Under the pieces are notes generated by a model, which worked only from the letters and a program-made list of their open reading frames with translations, searched no databases and was not told the origin of the DNA. Made by a program: the position numbers and the translations under genes. A stretch of DNA of 64,000 nucleotides from RGIG4140 sp045632845 (GTDB lineage: Bacteria; Pseudomonadota; Alphaproteobacteria; CAAHEQ01; UBA3637), in the NCBI GenBank assembly GCA_045632845.1, contig JAZQXL010000014.1, forward strand, positions 124,001 through 188,000. The letters run 5' to 3'. Below are positions 19,194-26,945 of this stretch, piece after piece (the stretch's first letter is position 1; every line of letters begins with the position of its first letter).

Positions 19194-19222
19194 TTGATTT
19201 TTTTCAACAATTTTGATATAAT
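19194..19222 (+). promoter_or_regulatory. Promoter with overlapping 7-bp inverted repeat
   Basis: TTGATT (19194-19199), 17 bases, TATAAT (19217-19222). TTGTTGA (19191-19197) and TCAACAA (19204-19210) form a perfect inverted repeat that covers the -35 box, as an operator would. Confidence 0.7.
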
Positions 19223-19259
19223 CTTTCTCTAAACAAAAAAGAAAGGTTTAAAACACAAG

Positions 19260-19679
19260 ATGGGTTATTCAACTGACAGATATTATGGCGCAACAATTGA
19301 TATCGTTTCAATTTCACGTGCAAAAGAACGTGCCGCTCAAAAATTGGGCATTCCTTTTAAATATGGTAAAGAAATTGAGACATATGGCGCTTCATTTAAA
19401 ATACCACCAAGACATGTACACGTTGATCTTGAGAACATCTCATCAAGAAAGAAGATGGAATATTATTCTTTAATGAAAAAATATACCAAACAAGAAATTA
19501 ACAAATTAACAAACCCACTTGCCCAAAACCTCTTGTTAGCACTCCCACTTGTTGTTGCAGGATTCGCAATCATATTTGGATTAACCAAATGTGAAAAGAA
19601 AAAGCCTTTTTCTCATCAACCAAACCTTATTCAAAAAGCAGACCTATCTGTTGCACAAAACCATCAACGAACAAGATAA
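19260..19679 (+). CDS. Small protein with one C-terminal membrane segment
   Basis: 139 residues. Residues 1-85 are soluble and basic, then a single hydrophobic helix (about 88-109, LAQNLLLALPLVVAGFAIIF), a lysine-rich stretch and a short tail. By the positive-inside rule the flanking KCEKKK favours a cytosolic C-terminus, which would place the N-terminal domain outside, but there is no signal peptide, so topology is unclear. AGAAAGG lies about 14 bases upstream, which is long. The stop codon lies inside a short inverted repeat AACAAGAT/ATCTTGTT (19670-19687) shared with the end of the converging gene. Family unknown. Confidence 0.65.
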   Translation: MGYSTDRYYGATIDIVSISRAKERAAQKLGIPFKYGKEIETYGASFKIPPRHVHVDLENISSRKKMEYYSLMKKYTKQEINKLTNPLAQNLLLALPLVVAGFAIIFGLTKCEKKKPFSHQPNLIQKADLSVAQNHQRTR

Positions 19680-19685
19680 ATCTTG

Positions 19686-20114
19686 TTAACTTGTGTGCTG
19701 TTCCATCCATTTTTTAAGTTTTTGTAGCCCTTTATAACAAGAAGGGGCTATTTTGGGTAATAGCAATGCTGAATCAATTGAAAACCAAGCCGCATTTGAT
19801 ATTTCTGCTTGTTCAAGCTTAATATCCCCACCCACAATACGCACCACCGAATCAATAGATATAAAATGAGCATGCCGACTAAACTTAGGGGGGTGAGCAA
19901 AAAAATTACCCACCGCCAAAGTATCAATCAATAAAATGTCAAGCCCTGTTTGCTCCTTAATTTCACGTTGGGTCGCATTTTCAATGGTTTCACCCAAATT
20001 GATGTGTCCACCACAAATGCTCCACTCATTGTCCCACTTGGGAGATTGGAACAGCAAAACTTCATTTTTATCATTGATGATAGGCAGCCACAATGGCTTC
20101 AATTCCCCGTTCAT
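19686..20114 (-). CDS. Nudix hydrolase-like protein
   Basis: 142 residues. The Nudix box is G36-x5-E42-x7-R50-E51-I-K-E54-Q55-x-G57-L58, so it matches the consensus except that the second glutamate of the EE pair is glutamine. That residue normally helps bind the metal ion, so activity may be altered. Nudix enzymes cleave nucleoside diphosphates linked to another group; the substrate cannot be told. The ATG overlaps the TGA-end of the upstream radical SAM gene by four bases (20111-20114), so the two are translated together and probably work in one pathway. Confidence 0.88.
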   Translation of the reverse strand: MNGELKPLWLPIINDKNEVLLFQSPKWDNEWSICGGHINLGETIENATQREIKEQTGLDILLIDTLAVGNFFAHPPKFSRHAHFISIDSVVRIVGGDIKLEQAEISNAAWFSIDSALLLPKIAPSCYKGLQKLKKWMEQHTS

Positions 20115-21067
20115 ACAAGAGCATTTAAAAGATCTCCTCTCTCATTTGCATATCCTTTTTCTTGAAACAAAACCAAGTTATCCGTCCGTATCAAACAAGG
20201 TCTTAAATCACCATTAGAAGAAACACGCAAAGCATAAGGCCCTTCAACACATTTTTCTTTCAAAGGACAAGATTGGCACGTTTTATTTTGAAAAGCTGCT
20301 TGCTTATATTCTTCTTTTCGAAAATCATCAAACTCCCAAACAGCCCCATTTTCAAAATAACAAATCCGTTTTTTCTTAAATTTTGAAGGAACTTCTTCTT
20401 CCCACACTTGCCCAATGTGATCTTGCAAATATTCTAAAACAATATCAGAAAGTTCTGGCCCATTTTCAAGTATGGTCAAAAATCGAATAGGCATTCCAAG
20501 TTTTGCCCCCAGCTCAGATATCGGCACCAACTGACTTGGAACTGTTGAGTTTTCCAATGCCATAAAGTTGATTTTTGCCTGCCCTTTAAAATTGTGTGCC
20601 AAATTTTCAAGATTTTTCATCACTGCTGAAAATTGATTGGACACATTAAATAAAGCCCCATGCTGCACAGGATTAAGTGTTGAAAAGTTCACATTCACCG
20701 AATCCAAACCAGCCACTTTCAACTGTTGTTGCAACTCATTGGTGAGCAAAAAACCATTGGTCGTCATTCTGGTTTCGTACCCTCTTGATTTGAACACATG
20801 CACAACTTCTACCAAATTGCGGGCTAAAGTTGGCTCCCCACCAGTAAAAGAAACAGACCTTAAACAAGGTCTGAAAAAATCGGCAATATATTCATAATCT
20901 TTGAGTGTTAATTCTGTTATAAGTGGCACAGCTTTATCACCTCTTAAGCCTTTTTTTTGCCCCTCATTCAGACAAAAAGCACACGCCCCATTACAGTTGT
21001 TTGTTAAACTCACGCTGAGATAATGAAACCCCATCTCTTTAATTTGGTTAAAAAGAAAATTTTTCAA
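20111..21067 (-). CDS. Radical SAM protein, MoaA/SPASM-like
   Basis: 318 residues starting with TTG at 21067, supported by AGGAGGG six bases upstream; no ATG is nearby. The radical SAM cluster motif is C25-x3-C29-x2-C32 (CNGACAFC), followed by SFTGGEPTL, the SAM-binding GGE motif. The C-terminus carries C264, C267, C273 and C291, ending RVSSNGDLRPCL, which resembles the auxiliary cluster region of MoaA (RLTADGKLRPCLF). It is shorter than typical SPASM maturases. Full MoaA identity is doubtful because no other molybdopterin gene is nearby; a nucleotide- or peptide-modifying enzyme coupled to the Nudix partner is the alternative. Confidence 0.85.
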   Translation of the reverse strand: MKNFLFNQIKEMGFHYLSVSLTNNCNGACAFCLNEGQKKGLRGDKAVPLITELTLKDYEYIADFFRPCLRSVSFTGGEPTLARNLVEVVHVFKSRGYETRMTTNGFLLTNELQQQLKVAGLDSVNVNFSTLNPVQHGALFNVSNQFSAVMKNLENLAHNFKGQAKINFMALENSTVPSQLVPISELGAKLGMPIRFLTILENGPELSDIVLEYLQDHIGQVWEEEVPSKFKKKRICYFENGAVWEFDDFRKEEYKQAAFQNKTCQSCPLKEKCVEGPYALRVSSNGDLRPCLIRTDNLVLFQEKGYANERGDLLNALV

Positions 21068-21155
21068 AGCAACCCTCCTTTCGCTTTTGATTCACTATAA
21101 CAAAAAAAAGAGGCAAAAACAAACACTTTATTTTTGCTTCTTTTATTGTTTTTTC

Positions 21156-21185
21156 TTGATTCAGAATCTGTTTTTTTGATATAAT
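21156..21185 (+). promoter_or_regulatory. Possible plus-strand promoter facing a hairpin
   Basis: TTGATT (21156-21161), 18 bases, TATAAT (21180-21185). Transcription would run at once into the AGCCACCA/TGGTGGCT hairpin. No gene follows on this strand until 22251, so it may be chance in AT-rich DNA. Confidence 0.35.
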
Positions 21186-21222
21186 AAAAAAAGTAGCCAC
21201 CAAACGAATCTGGTGGCTTTTA
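21184..21222 (-). terminator. Terminator of the ankyrin-like gene
   Basis: Minus strand: stem AGCCACCA (21218-21211) and TGGTGGCT (21202-21195), eight perfect pairs with an 8-base loop, followed by a T run at 21192-21186. Confidence 0.88.
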
Positions 21223-21224
21223 AT

Positions 21225-22088
21225 TTATCTTTGGTTATCTACATCAAATCTGGCACGTTTTGAATAATTAAAAACATCTCTTTTTAATGATATAATATGC
21301 GTTTTTAGAAGATCTGCCGACTCCTTTGTAACACCCCCTTGAATCAATTGATCCACCACCATAAACAAATCCAACAATCGTTTTTCTTCCTTCATTTTTT
21401 GATGACGCACAAATCTCGATTTCATTTCTATATCATTAATAGAAAAAGCTGTTCTATTCTTAGAATCAACTGCATTTAAATCAACATCAGCATCCAAACA
21501 CCGTTGTACACAAGAAGCCAACATTTTTTGATACGCTGGCGGTGTATTTTGTTTTTTAGCTTCAGCATAAAGAGTACACAAAGCATGAAATGGTAAACGC
21601 TCATCAACTTCTTCGTTCAAATCCAAACCATTTTCTAAAAATGAATCGACCACCATATGCATATTCAATCCAACAATTTTAGAAGCATCTGTGCGGACAA
21701 TTTGTTGCTGTACCTCACAAATATTCATAAAAGAACGCGCCATATCATCAGATTTATATGTGCCTGCTGTAATAATTAAATCCAAACAATCTTTATCATA
21801 CCATTTAGCAGACATTAAATATTGATCTAAAACTGTTTTACCTATTTTTTCAGAACTACCAACTTCTTTTGCTTCATAAAAATCCATCCCTCGACAAGCC
21901 ATTTCTTTTAACACCTTGTCATAACCATAATCAGCAAAAAAAGTAATAATTGAACCATCTTTTAAGGTATTACCCTTTTCAAAAGTAATAAAATTTCGCT
22001 TGATATATGAAAGAACAGCCCCTTCGCCATTCCCACGCAAATCATACATTTCCCTCAATTGTTTTTGGTATAAACCAGTGTCACTCAT
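21225..22088 (-). CDS. Protein with degenerate ankyrin-like repeats
   Basis: 287 residues, start ATG at 22088 with GGAGAT upstream. Several stretches look like worn ankyrin repeats (VVDSFLENGLDLNEEVDERLPFHAL and ADVDLNAVDSKNRTAF, with the usual ...G.D.N..D..g.tal.. pattern), while the N-terminal third and the helical C-terminus do not match. No signal peptide. Ankyrin repeats mediate protein contacts. Its promoter shares its spacer end and -10 box with that of the LRR operon, so both may be controlled together. Monocistronic. Confidence 0.7.
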   Translation of the reverse strand: MSDTGLYQKQLREMYDLRGNGEGAVLSYIKRNFITFEKGNTLKDGSIITFFADYGYDKVLKEMACRGMDFYEAKEVGSSEKIGKTVLDQYLMSAKWYDKDCLDLIITAGTYKSDDMARSFMNICEVQQQIVRTDASKIVGLNMHMVVDSFLENGLDLNEEVDERLPFHALCTLYAEAKKQNTPPAYQKMLASCVQRCLDADVDLNAVDSKNRTAFSINDIEMKSRFVRHQKMKEEKRLLDLFMVVDQLIQGGVTKESADLLKTHIISLKRDVFNYSKRARFDVDNQR

Positions 22089-22115
22089 TCAGATCTCCAT
22101 TAAAAAACGGGAGGT

Positions 22116-22144
22116 ATTTTAACATATTTTAACTTATCTGTCAA
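22116..22144 (-). promoter_or_regulatory. Promoter of the ankyrin-like gene
   Basis: Minus strand TTGACA (22144-22139), 17 bases, TAAAAT (22121-22116). The 3' part AAAATATGTTAAAAT is the same as in the promoter at 6868-6896. Confidence 0.75.
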
Positions 22145-22193
22145 TATTTTTTTATATTTTCAAAACTTATTCAAAACATTATAAAAATATCAG

Positions 22194-22222
22194 TTGCGCA
22201 AAGTATTTTTTTGTGTTAAAAT
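22194..22222 (+). promoter_or_regulatory. Promoter of the ASCH gene
   Basis: TTGCGC (22194-22199), 17 bases, TAAAAT (22217-22222), about 28 bases before the start codon. Confidence 0.65.
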
Positions 22223-22250
22223 GCATCTGTCAACACGAAAGGAGGGCATT

Positions 22251-22589
22251 ATGCATTACATGAGTGTGAAACAGCCTTATTTTAAACAATTAAAAGAAGG
22301 CAAAAAAACAATCGAACTCCGTCTTTTTGATGAAAAACGTCAAAAAATCAAAATGGGCGATTACATTTTATTTACCAACAGCGAAGATAAGAAAGATTCT
22401 TTCCATGCCAAAGTGATTAATCTGCATTGGGAAAAGAGCTTTGATGCCCTTTGCAATAAAATTCAACCTTATCAAGCAGGGTTTAGAAACAAAAATGACC
22501 TCACCCAAGCATTGGAAGAATTTTATACACCAAACGATCAACAAAAATTTGGCGTTGTTGGGATTGAAATTGGACTTATTCAAAAATAG
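22251..22589 (+). CDS. ASCH domain protein
   Basis: 112 residues from the ATG at 22251, which has AAGGAGGG at the right distance; an upstream in-frame ATG falls in the promoter. The sequence has the ASCH pattern: a start like MSVKQPYFKQLKEGKKTIEL with the conserved K-x-x-E-x-R (KTIELRLFD), then a G-D-x-I-x-F strand (MGDYILFTN). ASCH domains share the PUA-like fold and are thought to bind RNA or act on modified nucleosides (for example amidohydrolase YqfB). The substrate cannot be inferred. An AGGATA/TATCCT hairpin follows the stop. Confidence 0.82.
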   Translation: MHYMSVKQPYFKQLKEGKKTIELRLFDEKRQKIKMGDYILFTNSEDKKDSFHAKVINLHWEKSFDALCNKIQPYQAGFRNKNDLTQALEEFYTPNDQQKFGVVGIEIGLIQK

Positions 22590-22692
22590 ATAAGTTCCAA
22601 TAAAGTTATATTTAACACTAAGGATAAAAAAATATCCTATTATTGTTTGTTATCTCAAAAACATTTTTAAAACAATTCAATAAAGAAAAATA

Positions 22693-22721
22693 TTGACAAG
22701 AAATCAAAAAAAAGATAAGAT
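22693..22721 (+). promoter_or_regulatory. Promoter of the yegD-like gene
   Basis: TTGACA (22693-22698), 17 bases, TAAGAT (22716-22721). It lies about 45 bases before the start codon. No CIRCE or sigma32 site was recognised. Confidence 0.7.
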
Positions 22722-22764
22722 ACTAAAAAAATCAAAAAGTTACAAACACAAAGGAGTCTATTTT

Positions 22765-24030
22765 ATGGAAGAAAAAATTCTAGCAGGCATAGATTTTGGA
22801 ACATCTAATTCCTTAATAGCAATTGCAAAATCAGAAAAAAGCATTCATCCAATAGAAATGCATGGTGGAGATCCTGTTATTCCAACAGCATTGTTTTTTG
22901 ACGGACGAGATACTAAATACGGACATCCTGCAATTACCTCTTATTTAAATGGTAGCTCTGGACGCTTTATGCGCGGGATTAAAAGCCTTCTTGGAACAAA
23001 AGCAGAAAAAGACGGCACATATGTCTATGGTAAATTTTACACATTTTCTAACCTGGTAAGAAAATTTCTTTGGCACGTCAAAACAGACACTGAAGAAAAA
23101 ATAGATGCAGAAATTGAAAATGTTGTTATGGGCCGACCTGTTCATTTCAACAACGATCCAATTGAAGATAATGCAGCTGAAAAATGTCTTGAAAAAATTT
23201 GCCATGGATTAGGTTTTAAAAATGTCAGTTTTCAATATGAACCAATTGCTGCAGCACTTCATTATGAACAAACAATTCAATCCGAAGAATTAACTCTTGT
23301 AGCAGATCTAGGGGGTGGCACATCCGATTTTTCAGTTGTCAGATTATCTCCAGATAGTGCAAAAAAAACAGACAGAACTTCCGATATTCTATCTAATGAC
23401 AGCGTTCACGTAGCAGGAACAGACTTAGATAAAGCAACAGCATATACGGTTGTTATGCCTCACTTTGGTAAAAATAGTGAGAGAAAAAACGGGCTTCCAA
23501 TTCCTTACGCTTATTTTGTTGATGCGTGCGAATGGCATCAAATTAAAAAATTATACACAACATCATTCATAACAGATTGTGAAACAATACTAAGAGAGGC
23601 AAAAGAGCCAAAATTGTTTAACAGATATCTGTCTATGATAAAAAACAAACAAGCTCATTATATGCTTTTTGAAGTTGAAGCAGCAAAAATTTGTCTTTCT
23701 TCAAGAGAAAATGCAGAAATGGATTTATGTGAAATTGAACCTGACTTTTATCTTTCAATTTCAAAAAAGGCATTTTTAGGAGCAACAAACAAGATTAGAG
23801 AAGAAATTATTTCAAAAGCAAAAGAAACCATACAAAATTCTGGCGTAAATCCAAACAATATTCAAAATATAATATATACTGGCGGTACAAGCCTTGTTCC
23901 AGAGATTGCTCAAAAAATTCAATCGCTCTGTCCAAATGCTAAATCAAAAAAAATAAGCACATATGCTTCCGTAGGGTCAGGATTAGCTCTTGAAGCATTG
24001 AGACGATATGGCAGAGAAAGACAATTTTAA
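22765..24030 (+). CDS. Hsp70-family protein, YegD-like
   Basis: 421 residues from the ATG at 22765, preceded by AAGGAG; the open frame extends further upstream but through the promoter. Actin/Hsp70 ATPase motifs are present: phosphate-1 GIDFGTSNSLIAI, phosphate-2 VADLGGGTSDFSVV and the adenosine motif IIYTGGTSLVPEI. The length and the middle segment (RFMRGIKSLLGT) match YegD, a DnaK relative without the substrate-binding domain. A chaperone-like or sensor ATPase role is assumed for that family and not proven. Monocistronic, closed by a strong terminator. Confidence 0.88.
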   Translation: MEEKILAGIDFGTSNSLIAIAKSEKSIHPIEMHGGDPVIPTALFFDGRDTKYGHPAITSYLNGSSGRFMRGIKSLLGTKAEKDGTYVYGKFYTFSNLVRKFLWHVKTDTEEKIDAEIENVVMGRPVHFNNDPIEDNAAEKCLEKICHGLGFKNVSFQYEPIAAALHYEQTIQSEELTLVADLGGGTSDFSVVRLSPDSAKKTDRTSDILSNDSVHVAGTDLDKATAYTVVMPHFGKNSERKNGLPIPYAYFVDACEWHQIKKLYTTSFITDCETILREAKEPKLFNRYLSMIKNKQAHYMLFEVEAAKICLSSRENAEMDLCEIEPDFYLSISKKAFLGATNKIREEIISKAKETIQNSGVNPNNIQNIIYTGGTSLVPEIAQKIQSLCPNAKSKKISTYASVGSGLALEALRRYGRERQF

Positions 24031-24032
24031 AC

Positions 24033-24073
24033 ACCAATAAAAATGCCCCTTTATAAGGGGTGTTTTTATTGGT
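24033..24073 (+). terminator. Long hairpin terminator
   Basis: ACCAATAAAAATGCCCCTT pairs with AAGGGGTGTTTTTATTGGT across a 3- to 4-base loop, broken only by two G-T pairs. Confidence 0.85.
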
Positions 24074-24109
24074 ATCAATAAGATATTTTCTTATATATAA
24101 AAAAATAAT

Positions 24110-24138
24110 TTGACTATAAAAATTTCAGCTGCTAGATT
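24110..24138 (+). promoter_or_regulatory. Promoter of the Nudix/kinase/methyltransferase operon
   Basis: TTGACT (24110-24115), 17 bases, TAGATT (24133-24138), about 22 bases before the start codon. Confidence 0.65.
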
Positions 24139-24159
24139 ACAAGTATAGGAGGTATTATT

Positions 24160-24687
24160 ATGATTGAAAAAATATACACGCTTAATGAAAATGGCGATAT
24201 TTCAAATTTAGAAGATCGACAACTTGTACATAACAATGGAATTTTACACTACGCTATTCAATGCTGGGTTATAAATGAAGAAAGAAAAATCCTCATCCAA
24301 AGAAGAGCTGCAACAAAAGAAAAACGCGCCGGCAAATGGGATGTGTCATTTGGTGGCCACTGTGCTGAAACAAACGATCAAAAAAACATTCTAATAGATA
24401 ATGTTATTAAAGAAGGTGATGAGGAATTAGGCTTACAAATTAAAAAAAATGACATTATTAAATTAGGAGAATTCCGTTATACTTCACAGGAAAATAAAAA
24501 CAAAGAAATGTTAGGTGTTTTTTTAATACACGTAAACAACAATCAATCATTTATATTTAAAGATGGTGAAGTTTCTGAAGTTATGTGGACAGATTTAGCA
24601 TCTCTGAAAAACAATATCATATCAAACCCCAAAGAGTATGCCAACCGTTTAGGAGCTGTTTCATTACTTGAACTATACTGGAAATAA
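24160..24687 (+). CDS. Nudix protein related to isopentenyl-diphosphate isomerase type I
   Basis: 175 residues with AGGAGG upstream. The order LHYAIQCWVINEERKILIQRR, then KRAGKWDVSFGGH, then a Nudix-like ending KEGDEELGL follows the IDI-like Nudix branch. The box is imperfect: R is replaced by K84 and the spacing between G66 and the first glutamate is shifted, while E85, E88, E89 and G91 remain. Related proteins (YfcD-type) are Nudix hydrolases of unknown substrate. It is the first gene of a tight operon with a kinase-like and a methyltransferase gene, so the substrate is probably a small metabolite or nucleotide that is phosphorylated or methylated. Confidence 0.82.
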   Translation: MIEKIYTLNENGDISNLEDRQLVHNNGILHYAIQCWVINEERKILIQRRAATKEKRAGKWDVSFGGHCAETNDQKNILIDNVIKEGDEELGLQIKKNDIIKLGEFRYTSQENKNKEMLGVFLIHVNNNQSFIFKDGEVSEVMWTDLASLKNNIISNPKEYANRLGAVSLLELYWK

Positions 24688-24688
24688 A

Positions 24689-25495
24689 ATGGAAGTAATT
24701 TCTTTAACAGATGGAAAAGTTTGTATAGAATATTTAAATGGAAAAAAAGTTGTCATTAAAGAATCATCATTTGATGAAGTAAAAAAGATAGAAGAAGCTA
24801 GAAAAATTTTAAAAAACCATAAAATTGAAATAAACAATATTGAATACTCATTCCATTTACCAAAAATTTATGCCTTTAAAAACAATAAAATCTATATGGA
24901 GTTTTTAAAAGGAGATAATTTGGAACTTACACTGAGAACTCCTCAAAACAGAAAAGCTGGCGTACAAATTTTAAATTCTATATTTCAATATTTATATGAC
25001 AATAAAATCTATTGGAAAGATTTCGCTCCCAGAAATATATTAATTGATACGGAAAACAAACGTATCAATTTTTTTGATTTTGAAAAAGGGATAGTCACAA
25101 ATACAAATGATAAAGAATATTTACAAAATTGTATATATGAGGAATATGCTGCATTTTTATATCCCTGCGAACGCCTATTTTCACAAAAATTAAATGATAT
25201 TTTTAAAATTGACAATGTACGACCTGTTCAAATAACAGATATTCGTTCAAATAGAGTTAAAAGTATAATAAAAGAAAAAAATATACCAACAGACACCCTA
25301 ACAAACCAGACTGTTGCAAACATTAATAAGATGATTGTATTAGCTGAAACACCTTACACTAAAAATGGAGAACATATCTTCCCAATTATAACATTGGAAA
25401 AAATAAAAGATAACTCATATACATCATATGCAAAAGAAATTTGCAGGATATTAACAACAAAATTAAGTTTTAATAACGCACATGAAAGAGGTTAA
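24689..25495 (+). CDS. Kinase-fold phosphotransferase-like protein
   Basis: 268 residues from the ATG at 24689, one base after the Nudix stop; an upstream in-frame TTG overlaps that gene and is less likely. Protein-kinase-like fold marks: VVIKE (K24), hinge YMEFLKG near 70, catalytic loop WKDFAPRNILID with D111 and N116, and DFE at 130 in place of DFG. The glycine-rich loop is weak. This is closest in style to aminoglycoside phosphotransferase/Bud32-type small kinases. Residues 190-268 are extra and unassigned. Substrate unknown; the operon partners point to a small molecule. Confidence 0.7.
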   Translation: MEVISLTDGKVCIEYLNGKKVVIKESSFDEVKKIEEARKILKNHKIEINNIEYSFHLPKIYAFKNNKIYMEFLKGDNLELTLRTPQNRKAGVQILNSIFQYLYDNKIYWKDFAPRNILIDTENKRINFFDFEKGIVTNTNDKEYLQNCIYEEYAAFLYPCERLFSQKLNDIFKIDNVRPVQITDIRSNRVKSIIKEKNIPTDTLTNQTVANINKMIVLAETPYTKNGEHIFPIITLEKIKDNSYTSYAKEICRILTTKLSFNNAHERG

Positions 25496-25496
25496 T

Positions 25497-26249
25497 ATGA
25501 TTATACAACCAGAGTTCGAACTATTAGAACAAGAACAAAATAAACTATACATTTCCTGGGAAAATGGAAAACATAAATTTCCTATTGGTCCAATGAAATT
25601 CATTCCAAAATCAGGGCTACTCTTCTATGATATTATCAAAAAAATTTCCAAAAACAAAAAAATATTAGATTTAGGCTGTGGTGAAATGGGTATTATTTCC
25701 CTATTTGCAGCAACAAATAACGCATCCCAAATAACCGCCACTGATATTGATGAAAAATGCATTTTTTGGGTGAACCAACTAAAAAAAATGTATAATTTAA
25801 ATAATCTGACAGCATTTAGATCTGACGTGTTTCAAAATATAAAAGGGAAATTTGATATTATTGTATCAAATCCTCCTATTATGCCTATGAAAGAAAAAAA
25901 TATACATAATATACATGATTCTGGTGGACCTGATGGACGTTTCTTCTTAAACAAAATAATGGAAAATTCTCTATCATATCTTGAAAATAATGGACAGCTA
26001 TTTTTGTCAGCATTTTCATTTTTAGGAACAGAAAATCGAACAGGAGATTTCCCTTCAATAAAAGAAAAAGCTCTGGAATTAGGATATTCTTCCTTTAGCA
26101 TAGTCAAAAGAACAACTAAGATCCTAAAAAAAGACTCTGTAACTTATAAACAGCTCCCTTACATAAAAACAATTTATCCTAAAATAAATATATTTGAAGA
26201 TAATGGTATGTCTGCTGTAGAAATGCAAATTATATGTATGAAAAAATAA
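25497..26249 (+). CDS. SAM-dependent methyltransferase with NPP motif
   Basis: 250 residues. I start at the ATG at 25497 because AAAGAGG precedes it; it follows the previous stop by one base. Motif I is ILDLGCGEMG (about 57-65), motif II ATDID (81-85), motif IV IIVSNPPIMP (121-130). The NPP-hydrophobic signature belongs to N-methyltransferases of the HemK/PrmC, RsmC and TrmN6 type, acting on amide or amino nitrogen. The target is not clear, and the context with Nudix and kinase-like genes favours a metabolite or nucleotide over ribosomal RNA or release factors. Confidence 0.82.
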   Translation: MIIQPEFELLEQEQNKLYISWENGKHKFPIGPMKFIPKSGLLFYDIIKKISKNKKILDLGCGEMGIISLFAATNNASQITATDIDEKCIFWVNQLKKMYNLNNLTAFRSDVFQNIKGKFDIIVSNPPIMPMKEKNIHNIHDSGGPDGRFFLNKIMENSLSYLENNGQLFLSAFSFLGTENRTGDFPSIKEKALELGYSSFSIVKRTTKILKKDSVTYKQLPYIKTIYPKINIFEDNGMSAVEMQIICMKK

Positions 26250-26296
26250 ATTCACCCAAATTTAAAACGAAATGTAATTTATTTTACTCACAATTA

Positions 26297-26866
26297 TTAA
26301 ATTTCAGAACTTAATTTTGAAAAAACATTGATATCAACAAACTTGCCATTTTGTCTATCATAATGACCATGACGCTCCACGCCTTCAAAAGTATACCCCG
26401 CTCTTTCAGCCACTTTTTTAGATGATAAATTTGCAACATCATTTCTGATCACAAGGCGTTCATATCCCAATTCAAGAGCAAACTTTTCAATCAAAAAAAC
26501 AGCCTCTTGCATATACCCCTTTCCTGTCGCCTCTTTTTTAAGCCAATAACCAATTTCTCCTTTTTTATCACGCTTATTACCATATCGCATCAAACAAATG
26601 CCTCCTAATAACTCTTTTGTACCTTGCTTAAAAATAGCAAATTCAAACCGTTTCCCTGCGGCCCAATCTTCATCAGCAAAAAGGCTAAAATTATATTCAT
26701 CCTCAGCTTTAGCTGTCATTTCAGGCAAAGCCCAATCCAACCAAGGTAAAATGTGGTCTCTGTTTTTTTCAACAATTCCAAACAATTGATTTGCAAATTC
26801 AAATGATACAGGAAGCTTTTGAATATAAACTTTTGCTCCCTCCAATTTTATTGGTATATCACTCAT
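26297..26866 (-). CDS. GNAT N-acetyltransferase, RimJ/RimL type
   Basis: 189 residues from the ATG at 26866, which has AAGGAGG; the frame is open for 13 codons further but these cover the promoter. GNAT core: GEIGYWLKKEATGKGYMQEA (acetyl-CoA binding, [QR]-x-x-G-x-[GA] as ATGKG), then LVIRNDVANLSSKKVAERAGY. N-terminal LEGAKVYIQKL and NRDHILPWLDW are typical of RimJ/RimL-like enzymes that acetylate ribosomal protein N-termini or other substrates. The start region is embedded in a perfect 12-bp inverted repeat, which suggests tight control. Confidence 0.88.
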   Translation of the reverse strand: MSDIPIKLEGAKVYIQKLPVSFEFANQLFGIVEKNRDHILPWLDWALPEMTAKAEDEYNFSLFADEDWAAGKRFEFAIFKQGTKELLGGICLMRYGNKRDKKGEIGYWLKKEATGKGYMQEAVFLIEKFALELGYERLVIRNDVANLSSKKVAERAGYTFEGVERHGHYDRQNGKFVDINVFSKLSSEI

Positions 26867-26902
26867 ATTATCCTCCTTAGTAAATACCTGGGAGGATAAT
26901 AT
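26865..26902 (-). promoter_or_regulatory. Perfect 12-bp inverted repeat over the -10 box and ribosome site
   Basis: ATATTATCCTCC (26865-26876) and GGAGGATAATAT (26891-26902), 14-base gap. On the minus strand one arm contains the -10 box (TATTAT) and the other the Shine-Dalgarno and the first base of the ATG. It could be a protein-binding operator or, if transcription starts early enough, an RNA hairpin hiding the ribosome site. Confidence 0.75.
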
Positions 26903-26924
26903 CACGTTTTTTCAATTATTTCAA
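26896..26924 (-). promoter_or_regulatory. Promoter of the GNAT gene
   Basis: Minus strand TTGAAA (26924-26919), 17 bases, TATTAT (26901-26896). Confidence 0.65.
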
Positions 26925-26945
26925 TATGTTTTTAAAAATCAATTT

